Shown: positions 36,325 through 44,315, numbered from the stretch's first letter. The stretch: 64,000 nt of DNA from Flavonifractor sp963557075 (GCA_963557075.1 CAUWDA010000002.1:1-64000), one strand, 5' to 3'. Translations and numbers: made by a program. Notes: a model not told the origin generated them from the letters alone.

Positions 36325-37488
36325 ATGCCGAAGAAGAATGCCAAAGCGCAGAAGACCAACGAGCTGGACGGCAAGGAGTTTTTTGCCGCCATCAATCTGA
36401 TCGAGAAGGAAAAGGGGATCCCCAAGTCCTATATGCTGGAGAAGATCACCCAGGCTCTGGTGTCCGCCTACAAGCGGGATCATGAGACTGCCGGGGACAA
36501 CGTAGTGGTGGAGGCCGACGAAGTGGCCGGCACGGTCCGCATGTTCGTCAAGAAGGACGTGGTGGAGGCGGTGGATAACCCCTGCACCGAGATGAGCCTG
36601 GAGATGGCCCGCAGCAAGCTGCCTCAGGCTCAGCTGGGCGACGTGATCCGCATCGAGATCAAGACCCGCGACTTTGGCCGTATCGCCGCCCAGACTGCCC
36701 GTCAGGTCATTATCCAGGGTATGCGGGAGGCCGAGCGGGGCATGGTATATGACGAGTTCTCCTCCAAGGAGCACGAGATCCTCACCGGCGTGGTCACCCG
36801 CATCGACCCCCGCTCCGGCGCCGCCAGCCTGCGCATCGGCTCGGGCAGCGAGGCCACCGAGGCCTTCCTGGCCGCCGCCGAGCAGGTCAGAGGCGAGGAG
36901 TATGTGGAGGGGATGCGCCTGCGGGTATATGTGGTAGAGGTGCGCCGCTCCACCAAGGGCCCCCAGGTCCTGATCTCCCGCACCCATCCCGGCCTGGTAA
37001 AGCGGCTGTTTGAGATGGAGGTGCCCGAGATCTATGACGGCACTGTGGAGGTCAAGTCCATTGCCCGTGAGGCCGGTTCCCGCACCAAGCTGGCGGTCTG
37101 GTCCGCCGACCCCAACGTGGACCCCATCGGCGCCTGCGTAGGCCCCCGGGGCCAGCGGGTCAACAACATTGTGGATGAGCTGCGGGGCGAGAAGGTGGAC
37201 ATCGTCAAGTGGTCCGAGGACCCCGCTGTGTACATCGCCGCCGCCCTGTCCCCCGCTGACGTCATCAGCGTGGATATTCACGAGGAGGGCAAGACCTGCC
37301 GGGTGGTGGTGCCCGACGAGCAGCTCTCCCTGGCCATCGGCAAAGAGGGCCAGAACGCCCGTCTGGCCGCCAAGCTGACCGGCTGGAAGATCGATATCAA
37401 GCCCGCCTCCGCCCCCGCCGACGAGGAAGTGGAGGATGAGGAGGATGTGATCCTCACCGACGAGGCCGAAGGCGAGACCGAGGTGTGA
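36325..37488 (+). CDS. nusA: Transcription termination/antitermination factor NusA
   Basis: RNA polymerase-associated factor for pausing, termination and rRNA antitermination. ATG at 36325 follows AAAGGAG. An N-terminal RNAP-binding domain is followed by an S1 domain (EHEILTGVVTRIDPRSGAAS, about 145-164) and two KH domains. KH1 is around VGPRGQRVNNIVDELRGEKV-like sequence at about 270-290 (GACVGPRGQRVNNIVDELRG) and KH2 is around LSLAIGKEGQNARLAAKLTG. It ends in an acidic tail (EVEDEEDVILTDEAEGETEV). 387 residues. A repeat element with a second copy of the last codons follows. Confidence 0.97.
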   Translation: MPKKNAKAQKTNELDGKEFFAAINLIEKEKGIPKSYMLEKITQALVSAYKRDHETAGDNVVVEADEVAGTVRMFVKKDVVEAVDNPCTEMSLEMARSKLPQAQLGDVIRIEIKTRDFGRIAAQTARQVIIQGMREAERGMVYDEFSSKEHEILTGVVTRIDPRSGAASLRIGSGSEATEAFLAAAEQVRGEEYVEGMRLRVYVVEVRRSTKGPQVLISRTHPGLVKRLFEMEVPEIYDGTVEVKSIAREAGSRTKLAVWSADPNVDPIGACVGPRGQRVNNIVDELRGEKVDIVKWSEDPAVYIAAALSPADVISVDIHEEGKTCRVVVPDEQLSLAIGKEGQNARLAAKLTGWKIDIKPASAPADEEVEDEEDVILTDEAEGETEV

Positions 37489-37674
37489 TCCTCCGGCTTT
37501 TCCTGTCCAAATGGGACCCGCCGCAGGCGGGACGGCGCTTGCGCCGCACAAGCGTTTTGCCAGCGGCAAAACCTTGGTTTGGGGCAATTCAGTTGCCCAA
37601 AACAGAGTAAAAATCAGGGGTCCCCGCAAAAGGCTCCGCCTTTTGTGGGGAAGGCCGAGGCCGAGGTGTGATCC
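37463..37674 (+). mobile_element. Palindromic modular element A with duplicated nusA 3' end
   Basis: The last codons of nusA plus stop (in 37466-37490) recur at 37651-37674 with small changes (shared core GAGGTGTGATCC, about 23 bases in all). Between them lie: a CCGCCGCAGGCGG hairpin (37519-37531 region), a GGCGCTTGCGCC hairpin, the core GCACAAGCGTTTTGCC-AGC then GGCAAAACCTTG (about 37546-37575), a hairpin looped on ATTCA (GGGGCAATTCAGTTGCCC), and the right-end hairpin starting GGGGTCCCCGCAAAAGG (37617 on) and closing CCTTTTGTGGGG. The two stop codons are 183 bases apart, a multiple of 3, and the frame between them is open. Confidence 0.8.
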
Positions 37675-37736
37675 ACCTGGGTTCAACGGGAACGATACAG
37701 CGCGCAGTGCGCGTTTAGTAAGGAGGGGAAGAGAAG

Positions 37737-38012
37737 ATGCCCAAGAAGATCCCCATGCGCCAGTGCGTGGGCTGCCGGGAGATGAAGCCCAAGAAGGAGC
37801 TGATCCGGGTGGTGAAGAGTCCGGAGGGAGCGGTCTCCCTGGATTTTAAGGGAAAGAAGCCGGGCCGCGGGGCCTATGTGTGTCTCAACGCGGAGTGCCT
37901 GAAGCGGGCCCGGAAGATCCGGGCGCTGGAGCGGGCATTTTCCGCCCCCATGCCGGACGAGGTATACGAAGCGCTGGAACAGCAGATGCGGGAGGGCGAT
38001 CAGGATGGATAG
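37737..38012 (+). CDS. ylxR: YlxR/RnpM family RNA-binding protein
   Basis: Small DUF448 protein, described in Bacillus as a modulator of RNase P (RnpM). The 91 residues have the family signature RQCVGCREMKPKKELIRVV at the start and KKPGRGAYVCLNAECLKRAR in the middle, with basic residues for RNA contact. AGGAGGGGAAGAGAAG precedes the ATG. It sits between nusA and the L7Ae-like gene, the conserved place, and overlaps the latter by 8 bases. A short CGCGCAGTGCGCG palindrome (near 37700) lies upstream. Confidence 0.95.
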   Translation: MPKKIPMRQCVGCREMKPKKELIRVVKSPEGAVSLDFKGKKPGRGAYVCLNAECLKRARKIRALERAFSAPMPDEVYEALEQQMREGDQDG

Positions 38013-38568
38013 TGTGCTGCATCTGCTGGGTATTGCCCGCAAGGCCGGCCGGGTGGAGGTGGGCGAGGAGCCGGTAGGCGCCGCCGCCCGGGCCCACCAG
38101 GCCAGGCTGATCCTCACCGCCTGCGACGGCGCGGACAACAGCCTGCGCCGGGCGGCCCACTTTGCGGAAGCGGGAAAGGTGGCCTGCCTGCCCACGCCTT
38201 ACACCAAGGGCGGTCTGGGTGGCGCGGTGGGCCGTTCCGCCTGCACCATGCTGGCCCTCACCGATGTGGGGCTGGCCGCCGCCATCGCGGCCAAGCTGGC
38301 CGCCGCCGACCCGGACAGCTGCTCCGCCGCGGCGGAAGCGCTGAAGCTCCAGGCGGAGAAGGCGCTCCAGCGGCAGAAGGAGCAGCGGGCCCACGAGAAG
38401 AACCTGCAAAAGAAGAACAAGAAGCCCTGGGCCATGCAGGCCCCGAAGAAAAAGGACGCCGCTCCCAGTAAGAGCGGTGAACGGCGCGATGCAGGCTCCG
38501 CGGAGCGCGCCCGCCCCGCAAAACCCTTTGCCCCCAAGGGCAAGCTGACCATCAAGAAGCGGCCATGA
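38005..38568 (+). CDS. ylxQ: Ribosomal L7Ae-like protein (YlxQ) with basic C-terminal tail
   Basis: K-turn RNA-binding protein family. The L7Ae core covers about residues 1-105 (LLGIARKAGRVEVGEEP at the start, LILTACDGADNSLRR, and YTKGGLGGAVGRSACTMLAL). A tail of about 75 residues, rich in Lys, Ala, Pro and Gln (KALQRQKEQRAHEKNLQKKN), extends beyond the usual length of about 100. The tail parallels the basic extensions on GlgB and IF-2 in this genome. It overlaps ylxR by 8 bases and precedes infB. Confidence 0.9.
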   Translation: MDSVLHLLGIARKAGRVEVGEEPVGAAARAHQARLILTACDGADNSLRRAAHFAEAGKVACLPTPYTKGGLGGAVGRSACTMLALTDVGLAAAIAAKLAAADPDSCSAAAEALKLQAEKALQRQKEQRAHEKNLQKKNKKPWAMQAPKKKDAAPSKSGERRDAGSAERARPAKPFAPKGKLTIKKRP

Positions 38569-38590
38569 ATCTGCATGGCATAATCAGAAC

Positions 38591-38650
38591 GGAACAACCT
38601 GGCTTGTTCCAATAAGAAAGCGCAGCGGCTCCGCCGCGTTTTCCTATTGG
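38591..38650. repeat. Two inverted repeats upstream of infB
   Basis: GGAACAA-CCTGGC-TTGTTCC (38591-38610) is followed by a longer imperfect hairpin, CCAATAAGAAA...GCGGC-TCC-GCCGC...TTTTCCTATTGG (38609-38650), ending 30 bases before the proposed infB start. Either could be an RNA processing or translational control element; neither has a clean U run. Confidence 0.55.
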
Positions 38651-38679
38651 CGCAAGCCGACCAGTTGGAGGTGGCTTAT

Positions 38680-41052
38680 TTGCTGAACAACAAGTATCGA
38701 GTGCATGAGGTGGCCAAGGATTTCAATAAGAACTCCAAAGAGATCACCGACATCCTGACCAAATACGCGACGACCCCGAAGAACCATATGCAGCCTCTGG
38801 GCGACAAGGAGCTGTCCCTGATTTTTGAGAGCCTCACCCAGAGCAACCAGGTGGAGAGCATCGAGAGCATCTACGCCGATGTATACCGGGAGCCCAAGGC
38901 GGCCCCCGCCAAGGCCCAGGGAGAGCAGCCCAAGGCCCAGCCCGCCCAGCAGCAGGGCCAGAAGGGCGGTAAGCCCGTCCGGGAGAACGCCGCTCCCGCC
39001 AAGCCCGCGCCCCAGGGGGAGCAGCCCAAGGCCCAGCCCGCTCAGCAGCAGTCCAACCGCCCCGGCGCCCGCATCCCGGAGAAGAAGGTGGTGGACACCC
39101 GCAAGAGCGGCAACGTCAACCTGGAGAAGTACGACCAGCGGCTGGAGGATCTGGCTGCCGGTAAGACCAAGCAGATGCAGGCCGGCAAGCAGAAGTTCCA
39201 GGGCCGCAACCAGCGCCGGGGCGGCTTCCAGGGCGGAAACAAGCGCCGCCAGGAGGAGCAGGAGAAGATGCGCCGTCTCCAGATGGAGATCGCCAAAAAG
39301 ACCCCCCTCACCGTAAAGATCCCCGACGAGATCGGCGTGGGCGAGCTGGCTTCCCGCATGAAGAAGACCGGCGCCGAGGTGGTCAAGACCCTGATGAAGA
39401 ACGGCGTCATGGCCTCTCTGTCCGACGTCATCGACTTTGACACCGCCGCCATCATTGCCGAGGAGCTGGGCTGCAAGGTGGAGAAGGAGATCATCGTCAC
39501 CATCGAGGAGCGGCTCATCGACACCGCCGAGGACAAGGAAGAGGATCTGCTGCCCCGTGCCCCCGTGGTGGTGGTCATGGGTCACGTTGACCACGGCAAG
39601 ACCTCTCTGCTGGACTATATCCGCAACGCCCACGTGGCGGCAGGCGAGGCCGGCGGCATCACCCAGCACATCGGCGCCTATCAGGTGCAGGTGGACGGCA
39701 AGCCCATCACCTTCCTGGATACCCCCGGCCACGAGGCCTTTACCGCCATGCGTGCCCGCGGCGCCATGATCACCGACGTGGCCATCCTGGTGGTGGCCGC
39801 CGACGACGGCATCATGCCCCAGACCGTGGAGTCCATCAACCACGCCAAGGCCGCCAATATCCCGGTCATCGTGGCCATCAATAAGATGGATAAGCCGGAG
39901 GCCAACCCCGAGCGCATCAAGGAGCAGCTCACCAAGTACGAGCTGGTGCCCGAGGAGTGGGGCGGCGAGACCATCATCTGCCCCATCTCTGCCAAGACCG
40001 GCGAGGGCATCGACAATCTGCTGGAGATGGTCAACCTGACCGCCGAGATGCAGGAGCTGAAGGCCAACCCCAACCGCTCCGCCCACGGCGCGGTCATCGA
40101 GGCCCGGCTGGACAAGGGCCGCGGCCCTGTGGCCACTCTGCTGGTGCAGAACGGTACCCTCCATCAGGGCGACGTGATCATTGCCGGCACTGCGGTTGGC
40201 CGCGTCCGCGCCATGACCAATGCCCGGGGCGAGAAGCTGACCGAGGCCGGTCCCTCTGTGCCTGTGGAGATCATCGGTATGGGCGAGGTGCCCGGCGCCG
40301 GCGACGACTTCCACGCTGTGGACGATGAGCGCATGGCCCGCGAGCTGGTGGAGCAGCGCAAGCACGAGCAGAAGATGGCCGCCTCCGGCCCGGTGGGCAA
40401 GGTGAGCCTGGAGGATCTGTTCAGCCAGATCCAGGCCGGCGAGATGAAGAACCTGAACATCATCGTGAAGGCCGATGTGCAGGGCTCCGCCGAGGCCGTC
40501 AAGGCCAGCCTGGAGAAGATCTCCAACGAGGAGGTCCGGGTCCGGGTCATCCACTGCGCGGTGGGCGCCATCAACGAGAGCGACGTCATGCTGGCCACCA
40601 CCTCCAACGCCATCATTGTGGGCTTCAACGTCCGCCCCGACTCCAACGCCAAGGAGACCGCCGCCCGCAACAAGGTGGATATGCGGATGTACCGGGTCAT
40701 CTACGACTGCATCAACGAGATCGAGACCGCTATGAAGGGCATGCTGACCCCCAAGTTCAAGGAAGTGGAGCTGGGTCAGGCCGAGGTCCGCAACGTGTTC
40801 CGTATCACCGGTGTGGGCATGGTGGCCGGCTGCTACGTCACCAACGGCAAGATGCAGCGGGGCGCCAACATGCGCCTGCTGCGTGACAACGTGGTCATCT
40901 ACGACGGCGCTATCGCCTCCCTCCAGCGCTTCAAGGACAGCGTGAAGGAGGTCGCCCAGGGCTACGAGTGCGGTATCACCTTCGAGAAGTTCCAGGATAT
41001 CAAGGAGGGCGACGTGATCGAAGCCTTCCTGATGGAGCAGATCGAGGTGTAA
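38680..41052 (+). CDS. infB: Translation initiation factor IF-2
   Basis: GTPase that brings fMet-tRNA to the 30S subunit. TTG at 38680 is chosen because GGAGG (38667-38671) lies 8 bases upstream and the protein then begins LNNKYRVHEVAKDFNKNSKE, the classic IF-2 N-domain; the longer frame from 38647 adds 11 unlikely residues. A Gln/Pro/Ala-rich linker includes two copies of GEQPKAQPAQQQ. The G domain has G1 GHVDHGKTS, G3 DTPGHEAF, G4 NKMD and G5 SAKTGEG, followed by the beta-barrel and C-terminal domains. 790 residues. A duplicated end of the gene follows. Confidence 0.97.
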   Translation: MLNNKYRVHEVAKDFNKNSKEITDILTKYATTPKNHMQPLGDKELSLIFESLTQSNQVESIESIYADVYREPKAAPAKAQGEQPKAQPAQQQGQKGGKPVRENAAPAKPAPQGEQPKAQPAQQQSNRPGARIPEKKVVDTRKSGNVNLEKYDQRLEDLAAGKTKQMQAGKQKFQGRNQRRGGFQGGNKRRQEEQEKMRRLQMEIAKKTPLTVKIPDEIGVGELASRMKKTGAEVVKTLMKNGVMASLSDVIDFDTAAIIAEELGCKVEKEIIVTIEERLIDTAEDKEEDLLPRAPVVVVMGHVDHGKTSLLDYIRNAHVAAGEAGGITQHIGAYQVQVDGKPITFLDTPGHEAFTAMRARGAMITDVAILVVAADDGIMPQTVESINHAKAANIPVIVAINKMDKPEANPERIKEQLTKYELVPEEWGGETIICPISAKTGEGIDNLLEMVNLTAEMQELKANPNRSAHGAVIEARLDKGRGPVATLLVQNGTLHQGDVIIAGTAVGRVRAMTNARGEKLTEAGPSVPVEIIGMGEVPGAGDDFHAVDDERMARELVEQRKHEQKMAASGPVGKVSLEDLFSQIQAGEMKNLNIIVKADVQGSAEAVKASLEKISNEEVRVRVIHCAVGAINESDVMLATTSNAIIVGFNVRPDSNAKETAARNKVDMRMYRVIYDCINEIETAMKGMLTPKFKEVELGQAEVRNVFRITGVGMVAGCYVTNGKMQRGANMRLLRDNVVIYDGAIASLQRFKDSVKEVAQGYECGITFEKFQDIKEGDVIEAFLMEQIEV

Positions 41053-41162
41053 CTCTGCTTCTTGCGGAGTGCCACCGGCCCGGCATAGCCGTGCCGGCCT
41101 ACGCTAAATATCTGCCGCCGGCAGCTCTTCTTGACGCTGCGGTGGAGCAGATCGAGGTATAA
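41031..41162 (+). mobile_element. Short palindromic element B with duplicated infB 3' end
   Basis: The last 22 bases of infB (41031-41052, GATGGAGCAGATCGAGGTGT plus AA) recur at 41141-41162 with two changes. The 88 bases between carry a GGCCCGGCA...TGCCGGCC hairpin and a CTGCCGCCGGCAG palindrome, with CTTCTTG near both ends. It lacks the TTTTGCC core and GGGGTCCCC arm of elements A, C, D and E, so it is a different sequence family with the same kind of gene-end duplication. Confidence 0.65.
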
Positions 41163-41168
41163 GAATTC

Positions 41169-41223
41169 CGTAGGGGCGACCCTTGTGGTCGCCTGCGGAC
41201 GGCCATAAAGGCCGCCCCTGCGG
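41169..41223. repeat. REP-like palindromic repeat upstream of the GNAT gene
   Basis: CGTAGGGGCGACC-CTTGT-GGTCGCC is followed by GGCCATAAAGGCC and GCCCCTGCGG, so the whole can fold as a branched stem. The CGTAGGGGCG start matches the repeat at 1161-1185 between grpE and dnaK. Confidence 0.6.
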
Positions 41224-41313
41224 CTGGAGTCATACAACCAAATCAGACCCGTTCCATCCCCAAGTCATTTGAGGAGGGGACGGGTCTGTATGCTTAATAG
41301 GAGGCGGGCTAAT

Positions 41314-41886
41314 ATGCCAGACAGGCAGTTCCCGATCGTAATCGCCCCTGCGGGAGACGATGTGCGGGGAAAGGAACTGGTTTTCCGCTATGTGACCACC
41401 GGCTACTATGATGTTTCCTGTACAGCCCGGCCAGAGGGGTGGACGATTACATTGGAACGCAGGCCCTTTTCGGAGCCGGTAGAGCGGCAGTTCACGGATA
41501 CCCTGCTGTCCGATTGGCTGGAAGCCCCTCAGGTCTATGCTGCTATGGTGGGTGGCGCAGTGCGGGGATATCTAGAGCTGAGTCATGAGCAATGGAACAA
41601 CCGGATGCGGATCTCCAATATCTGGGTGAAGGAAGGGCACCGCCGTCTCGGCGTGGGCACCGCTCTGATGGCCAAGGCAGAGGAGTCTGCTCGGGCCGCT
41701 GGCGCCCGGTCTCTGGTGCTGGAGACCCAGAGCTGCAACGAGCCTGCGATCCGTTTTTATTTGCGGCAGGGATTTGCCCTGGCCGGACTGGACCTTACCG
41801 CCTATTCCCAGTCGGATGTGGACCGGCGGGAAGTGCGGCTGGAGCTGGCCCGTCCGGTATCTGCAAAAGTAAAGGAGGAATTATGA
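41314..41886 (+). CDS. GNAT family N-acetyltransferase inside the infB-rbfA operon
   Basis: Acetyltransferase of unknown substrate. ATG at 41314 follows AGGAGG by about 10 bases; ATG 41290 is a possible longer start with GAGGAGGGG upstream. The acetyl-CoA motif is IWVKEGHRRLGVGTALMAKA (about residues 100-119), followed by LVLETQSCNEPAIRFYLRQG and F, a clear motif B. 190 residues. The stop overlaps the rbfA start (ATGA), so it is translationally coupled to rbfA. Most Firmicutes have nothing between infB and rbfA, so this is an insertion; a role in ribosomal protein or RNA-factor acetylation is only a guess. Confidence 0.88.
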   Translation: MPDRQFPIVIAPAGDDVRGKELVFRYVTTGYYDVSCTARPEGWTITLERRPFSEPVERQFTDTLLSDWLEAPQVYAAMVGGAVRGYLELSHEQWNNRMRISNIWVKEGHRRLGVGTALMAKAEESARAAGARSLVLETQSCNEPAIRFYLRQGFALAGLDLTAYSQSDVDRREVRLELARPVSAKVKEEL

Positions 41887-42275
41887 TGGCGAGCAATCGC
41901 ATCGGACGTATCAACGAGGAGATCCAGCGGGAGCTGGCCTCTCTGATCCGCACGGTCAAGGACCCCCGGGTCCACGGGCTGGTGTCTATCACCGCGGTGG
42001 ACACCACCTCTGACCTGCGCTATTCCAGGATCTATGTCAGCGTGCTGGACAAGAGCGACGTGAAGGAAGTGGTGAAGGGCCTGAAGTCCGCCGCCGGCTA
42101 CCTGCGGCGGGAGCTGGGAGCGGCCCTGAAGCTGCGCTACACCCCCGAGCTGCAGTTTGTGGAGGACGACTCCATCGGGCAGGGCGCTCACATCCTGAGC
42201 CTGCTGCGGGACGAGACGGTGGTCAAGCCCGCCAATCCCGCCAACGCCCACATTGACCTGGACAGCGAGGAATAA
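41883..42275 (+). CDS. rbfA: Ribosome-binding factor A
   Basis: Cold-shock and 30S maturation factor binding near the 16S 5' end. ATG at 41883 (or the adjacent ATG 41886) follows AAAGGAGG. The 130 residues have the single KH-like fold with NRIGRINEEIQRELASLIRT at the start and the VYVSVLD-type strand YSRIYVSVLDKSDVKEVVKG, then RRELGAALKLRYTPELQFVE and DDSIGQGAHI near the C-terminus. It overlaps the GNAT stop and precedes nrnA by 3 bases. Confidence 0.96.
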   Translation: MMASNRIGRINEEIQRELASLIRTVKDPRVHGLVSITAVDTTSDLRYSRIYVSVLDKSDVKEVVKGLKSAAGYLRRELGAALKLRYTPELQFVEDDSIGQGAHILSLLRDETVVKPANPANAHIDLDSEE

Positions 42276-42278
42276 GCG

Positions 42279-43229
42279 ATGACGGTAACCGAAGCTGCGG
42301 TCTGGCTGCGTGAGCACGACCGCTATCTGATCCTGACCCACAAGCGCCCCGACGGGGACACCATCGGCTGCGCCGCCGCCCTGTGCCGGGGTCTGCGGGC
42401 CATGGGCAAGACCGCCCATATCTGCCCGGGCACCGGGGAGACCCACCTGTTTACCCCCTATCTGGAGGGCCTGCTGGCTCCCGAGGGCTATGAGCCGGAG
42501 CGGGTGATCAGCGTGGATATCGCCGCCCGGAGCCTGTTTACCAAAGCGGGACAGCCCTGGCTGGAGCGGGGGGTGGATCTGGCCATTGATCACCACCCAT
42601 CCCAGGAGTTTTTTGCCAAAGAGACCTGCCTGGACGCCGGGCGGGCCGCCTGTGGAGAGATCATCTACGACATCCTGGCGGAGCTGGGCCAGGTGACGGC
42701 CGAGACGGCGGCGCCCCTCTATGTGGCGGTGTCCACCGACACCGGCTGCTTCCAGTATGGCAACACGACGGCGGATACCCATCGGGTGGCCGCTGCCCTG
42801 ATGGCCACCGGGCTGGACGTCTTTCCCCTGAACAAGCGGCACTTCCGCACCAAGACCTGGGCGCGTCTCCAGGTGGAGCGGCTTATCGTGGAGCGCATGC
42901 GCCGCTATGAGAACGGGACCATCGCCGTGGCTCCGGTGTCCCTCTCCCTGATGGAGGAGGCGGGGGCTACGGAAGAGGATATGGAGGATATCGCCGCTTT
43001 CCTGGGTCAGATCGAGGGCGTGGTGACCTCCGTCACCATCCGGGAGCTGGCGGAGGGGGGCTGCAAGCTGTCCGTCCGCACCAGCGGCGGACTCAACGCC
43101 ACCCGGGTATGCGGTCTGCTGGGGGGCGGCGGTCACGCCGCCGCCGCGGGCTGCACCGTCAGCGGTACTCTGGTTCAGGCGGAGGAGCAGATCATGGCCG
43201 CGATCCGGCAGGTGGAAGCGGATGGCTAA
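42279..43229 (+). CDS. nrnA: DHH family phosphoesterase, NrnA-like nanoRNase/pAp phosphatase
   Basis: Cytosolic Mn2+-dependent phosphoesterase that degrades short RNAs and 3'-phosphoadenosine phosphate. The 316 residues show motif I THKRPDGDTIGCAAAL (about 20-35), motif III AIDHHPSQEFFA with the DHH triad, a further STDTGCF Asp motif and the C-terminal DHHA1 motif GLLGGGGHAAAAGC. It lies between rbfA and truB as in many Firmicutes. Its stop (43227-43229) overlaps the ATG of the first truB start copy at 43222 by 8 bases. Confidence 0.94.
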   Translation: MTVTEAAVWLREHDRYLILTHKRPDGDTIGCAAALCRGLRAMGKTAHICPGTGETHLFTPYLEGLLAPEGYEPERVISVDIAARSLFTKAGQPWLERGVDLAIDHHPSQEFFAKETCLDAGRAACGEIIYDILAELGQVTAETAAPLYVAVSTDTGCFQYGNTTADTHRVAAALMATGLDVFPLNKRHFRTKTWARLQVERLIVERMRRYENGTIAVAPVSLSLMEEAGATEEDMEDIAAFLGQIEGVVTSVTIRELAEGGCKLSVRTSGGLNATRVCGLLGGGGHAAAAGCTVSGTLVQAEEQIMAAIRQVEADG

Positions 43230-43434
43230 CGGCGTTTTGATGATCGACAAGCCCTCCGGATGGACCAGCATGGATGTGTGCGCCCCGCAGATGCAGGCAT
43301 CTGCGGGGACCCCAGAGATATTATCATCCTCGGCGGAAGTGAATTCCGCCATCGGCAAGGTTTTGCCGATGGCAAAACGCTTGTGCGGCGCAAAAGCGCC
43401 GGAACTTGGCGCACGGGAGGCGTGGCATGGCTAA
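43222..43434 (+). pseudogene. truB 5' fragment running into element C (70-codon remnant)
   Basis: An extra copy of the first 63 bases of truB (43222-43284) matches the intact gene start at 43427-43489 with a single mismatch at 43260. The frame continues through the inserted element and stops at 43432-43434, 5 bases inside the true truB start, giving MANGVLMIDKPSGWTSMDVC followed by unrelated residues. It keeps the native stop/start overlap with nrnA and mimics it again at the real truB start, so a ribosome ending on the remnant could re-initiate on truB. It is unlikely to encode a functional enzyme. Confidence 0.85.
43285..43426 (-). mobile_element. Palindromic modular element C between two truB starts
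   Basis: 142-bp element, in reverse orientation compared with A, D and E. Read on the minus strand: GGCGCTTTTGCGCC hairpin, core GCACAAGCGTTTTGCC-ATC then GGCAAAACCTTG, hairpin GGCGGAATTCACTTCCGCC, then TGGGGTCCCCGCAGATGCC and a terminal GATGCCTGCATC hairpin ending TGCGG at the junction. On the plus strand its right edge supplies GGGAGG 6 bases before the truB ATG, i.e. a ready-made ribosome binding site. It is flanked by the 63-bp direct repeat of the truB start. Confidence 0.85.
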
Positions 43435-44311
43435 CGGCGTTTTGATGATCGACAAGCCCTCCGGGTGGACCAGCATGGATGTGTGCGCCAAGGTGCGGGG
43501 CATCCTCCATGAGCGGCGGGTGGGCCACGGCGGTACGCTGGACCCCATGGCCACCGGGGTGCTGCCTGTCTTTGTGGGGCGGGCCACCCGAGCTGTGGAG
43601 TTCGCTATGGAGGGCAAAAAGGAATATATCGCAGCTTTAAAACTAGGTGTTATCACAAATACCCAGGACAGCACCGGGGAGGTGCTGGAATCCTGCCCGG
43701 TGGAGGTGGACCGAATTCAGCTGGAGGGGGTCTTGGATCACTTCCGTGGGGACATCACCCAGATCCCGCCTATGTATTCGGCCATCAAGATCAAGGGGCA
43801 AAAGCTCTATCAGCTGGCCCGGGCGGGGCAGGAGGTGGAGCGTCCGGCCCGACCGGTGACCATCTATGAACTGGAGATCCTGGACCAGGCCCCGGAGGGC
43901 TTTCCCCAGGAGACGGATACCTGGTATCTACGGGTGCGCTGTTCCAAGGGCACCTATGTCCGCACCCTGTGCCACGACATCGGGCAGGCCCTGGGCTGCG
44001 GCGGATGCATGTCCGCTCTGCGGCGCACCGAGGCTTCGGGCTACGGCCTGAGCCGAGCGGTGACACTGGAGCAGCTCCAGGCCGCCCCTGACCCGGCGGC
44101 TCTGCTGGCGCCGGTGGACGCCTGCTTTGAGGAGTATCCGGCGGTGAAGATCGATGGGGACGCCCTGCGGAAGGCCAGAAATGGCAGCCCCTTCGTCTGC
44201 GCGGCGGCGGACGGCCTCTGGCGGGTATACGGTCCGGACGGGGCCTTCCTGCTGCTGGGCCGGTGTACCGCCGGAACGATGACCACCATCAAAAGTTTTT
44301 TCGAGGTGTGA
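43427..44311 (+). CDS. truB: tRNA pseudouridine(55) synthase TruB
   Basis: Isomerises U55 in the T-loop of tRNAs. The 294 residues carry MIDKPSGWTSMDVCAKVRGI at the start, the catalytic Asp in HGGTLDPMATGVLPV (about residue 38) and the KGTYVRTLCHDIGQAL motif, with a C-terminal PUA-like end. ATG at 43427 has GGGAGG 6 bases upstream, supplied by element C. The original start position would have been the duplicated copy at 43222, overlapping nrnA. It is followed by ribF after 4 bases. Confidence 0.96.
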   Translation: MANGVLMIDKPSGWTSMDVCAKVRGILHERRVGHGGTLDPMATGVLPVFVGRATRAVEFAMEGKKEYIAALKLGVITNTQDSTGEVLESCPVEVDRIQLEGVLDHFRGDITQIPPMYSAIKIKGQKLYQLARAGQEVERPARPVTIYELEILDQAPEGFPQETDTWYLRVRCSKGTYVRTLCHDIGQALGCGGCMSALRRTEASGYGLSRAVTLEQLQAAPDPAALLAPVDACFEEYPAVKIDGDALRKARNGSPFVCAAADGLWRVYGPDGAFLLLGRCTAGTMTTIKSFFEV

Positions 44312-44315
44312 AACA

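Noticed and set aside
37511..37849. 112-codon frame across element A and into ylxR
   Set aside because: Different frame from both nusA and ylxR, made of palindromes, no supporting start signal.
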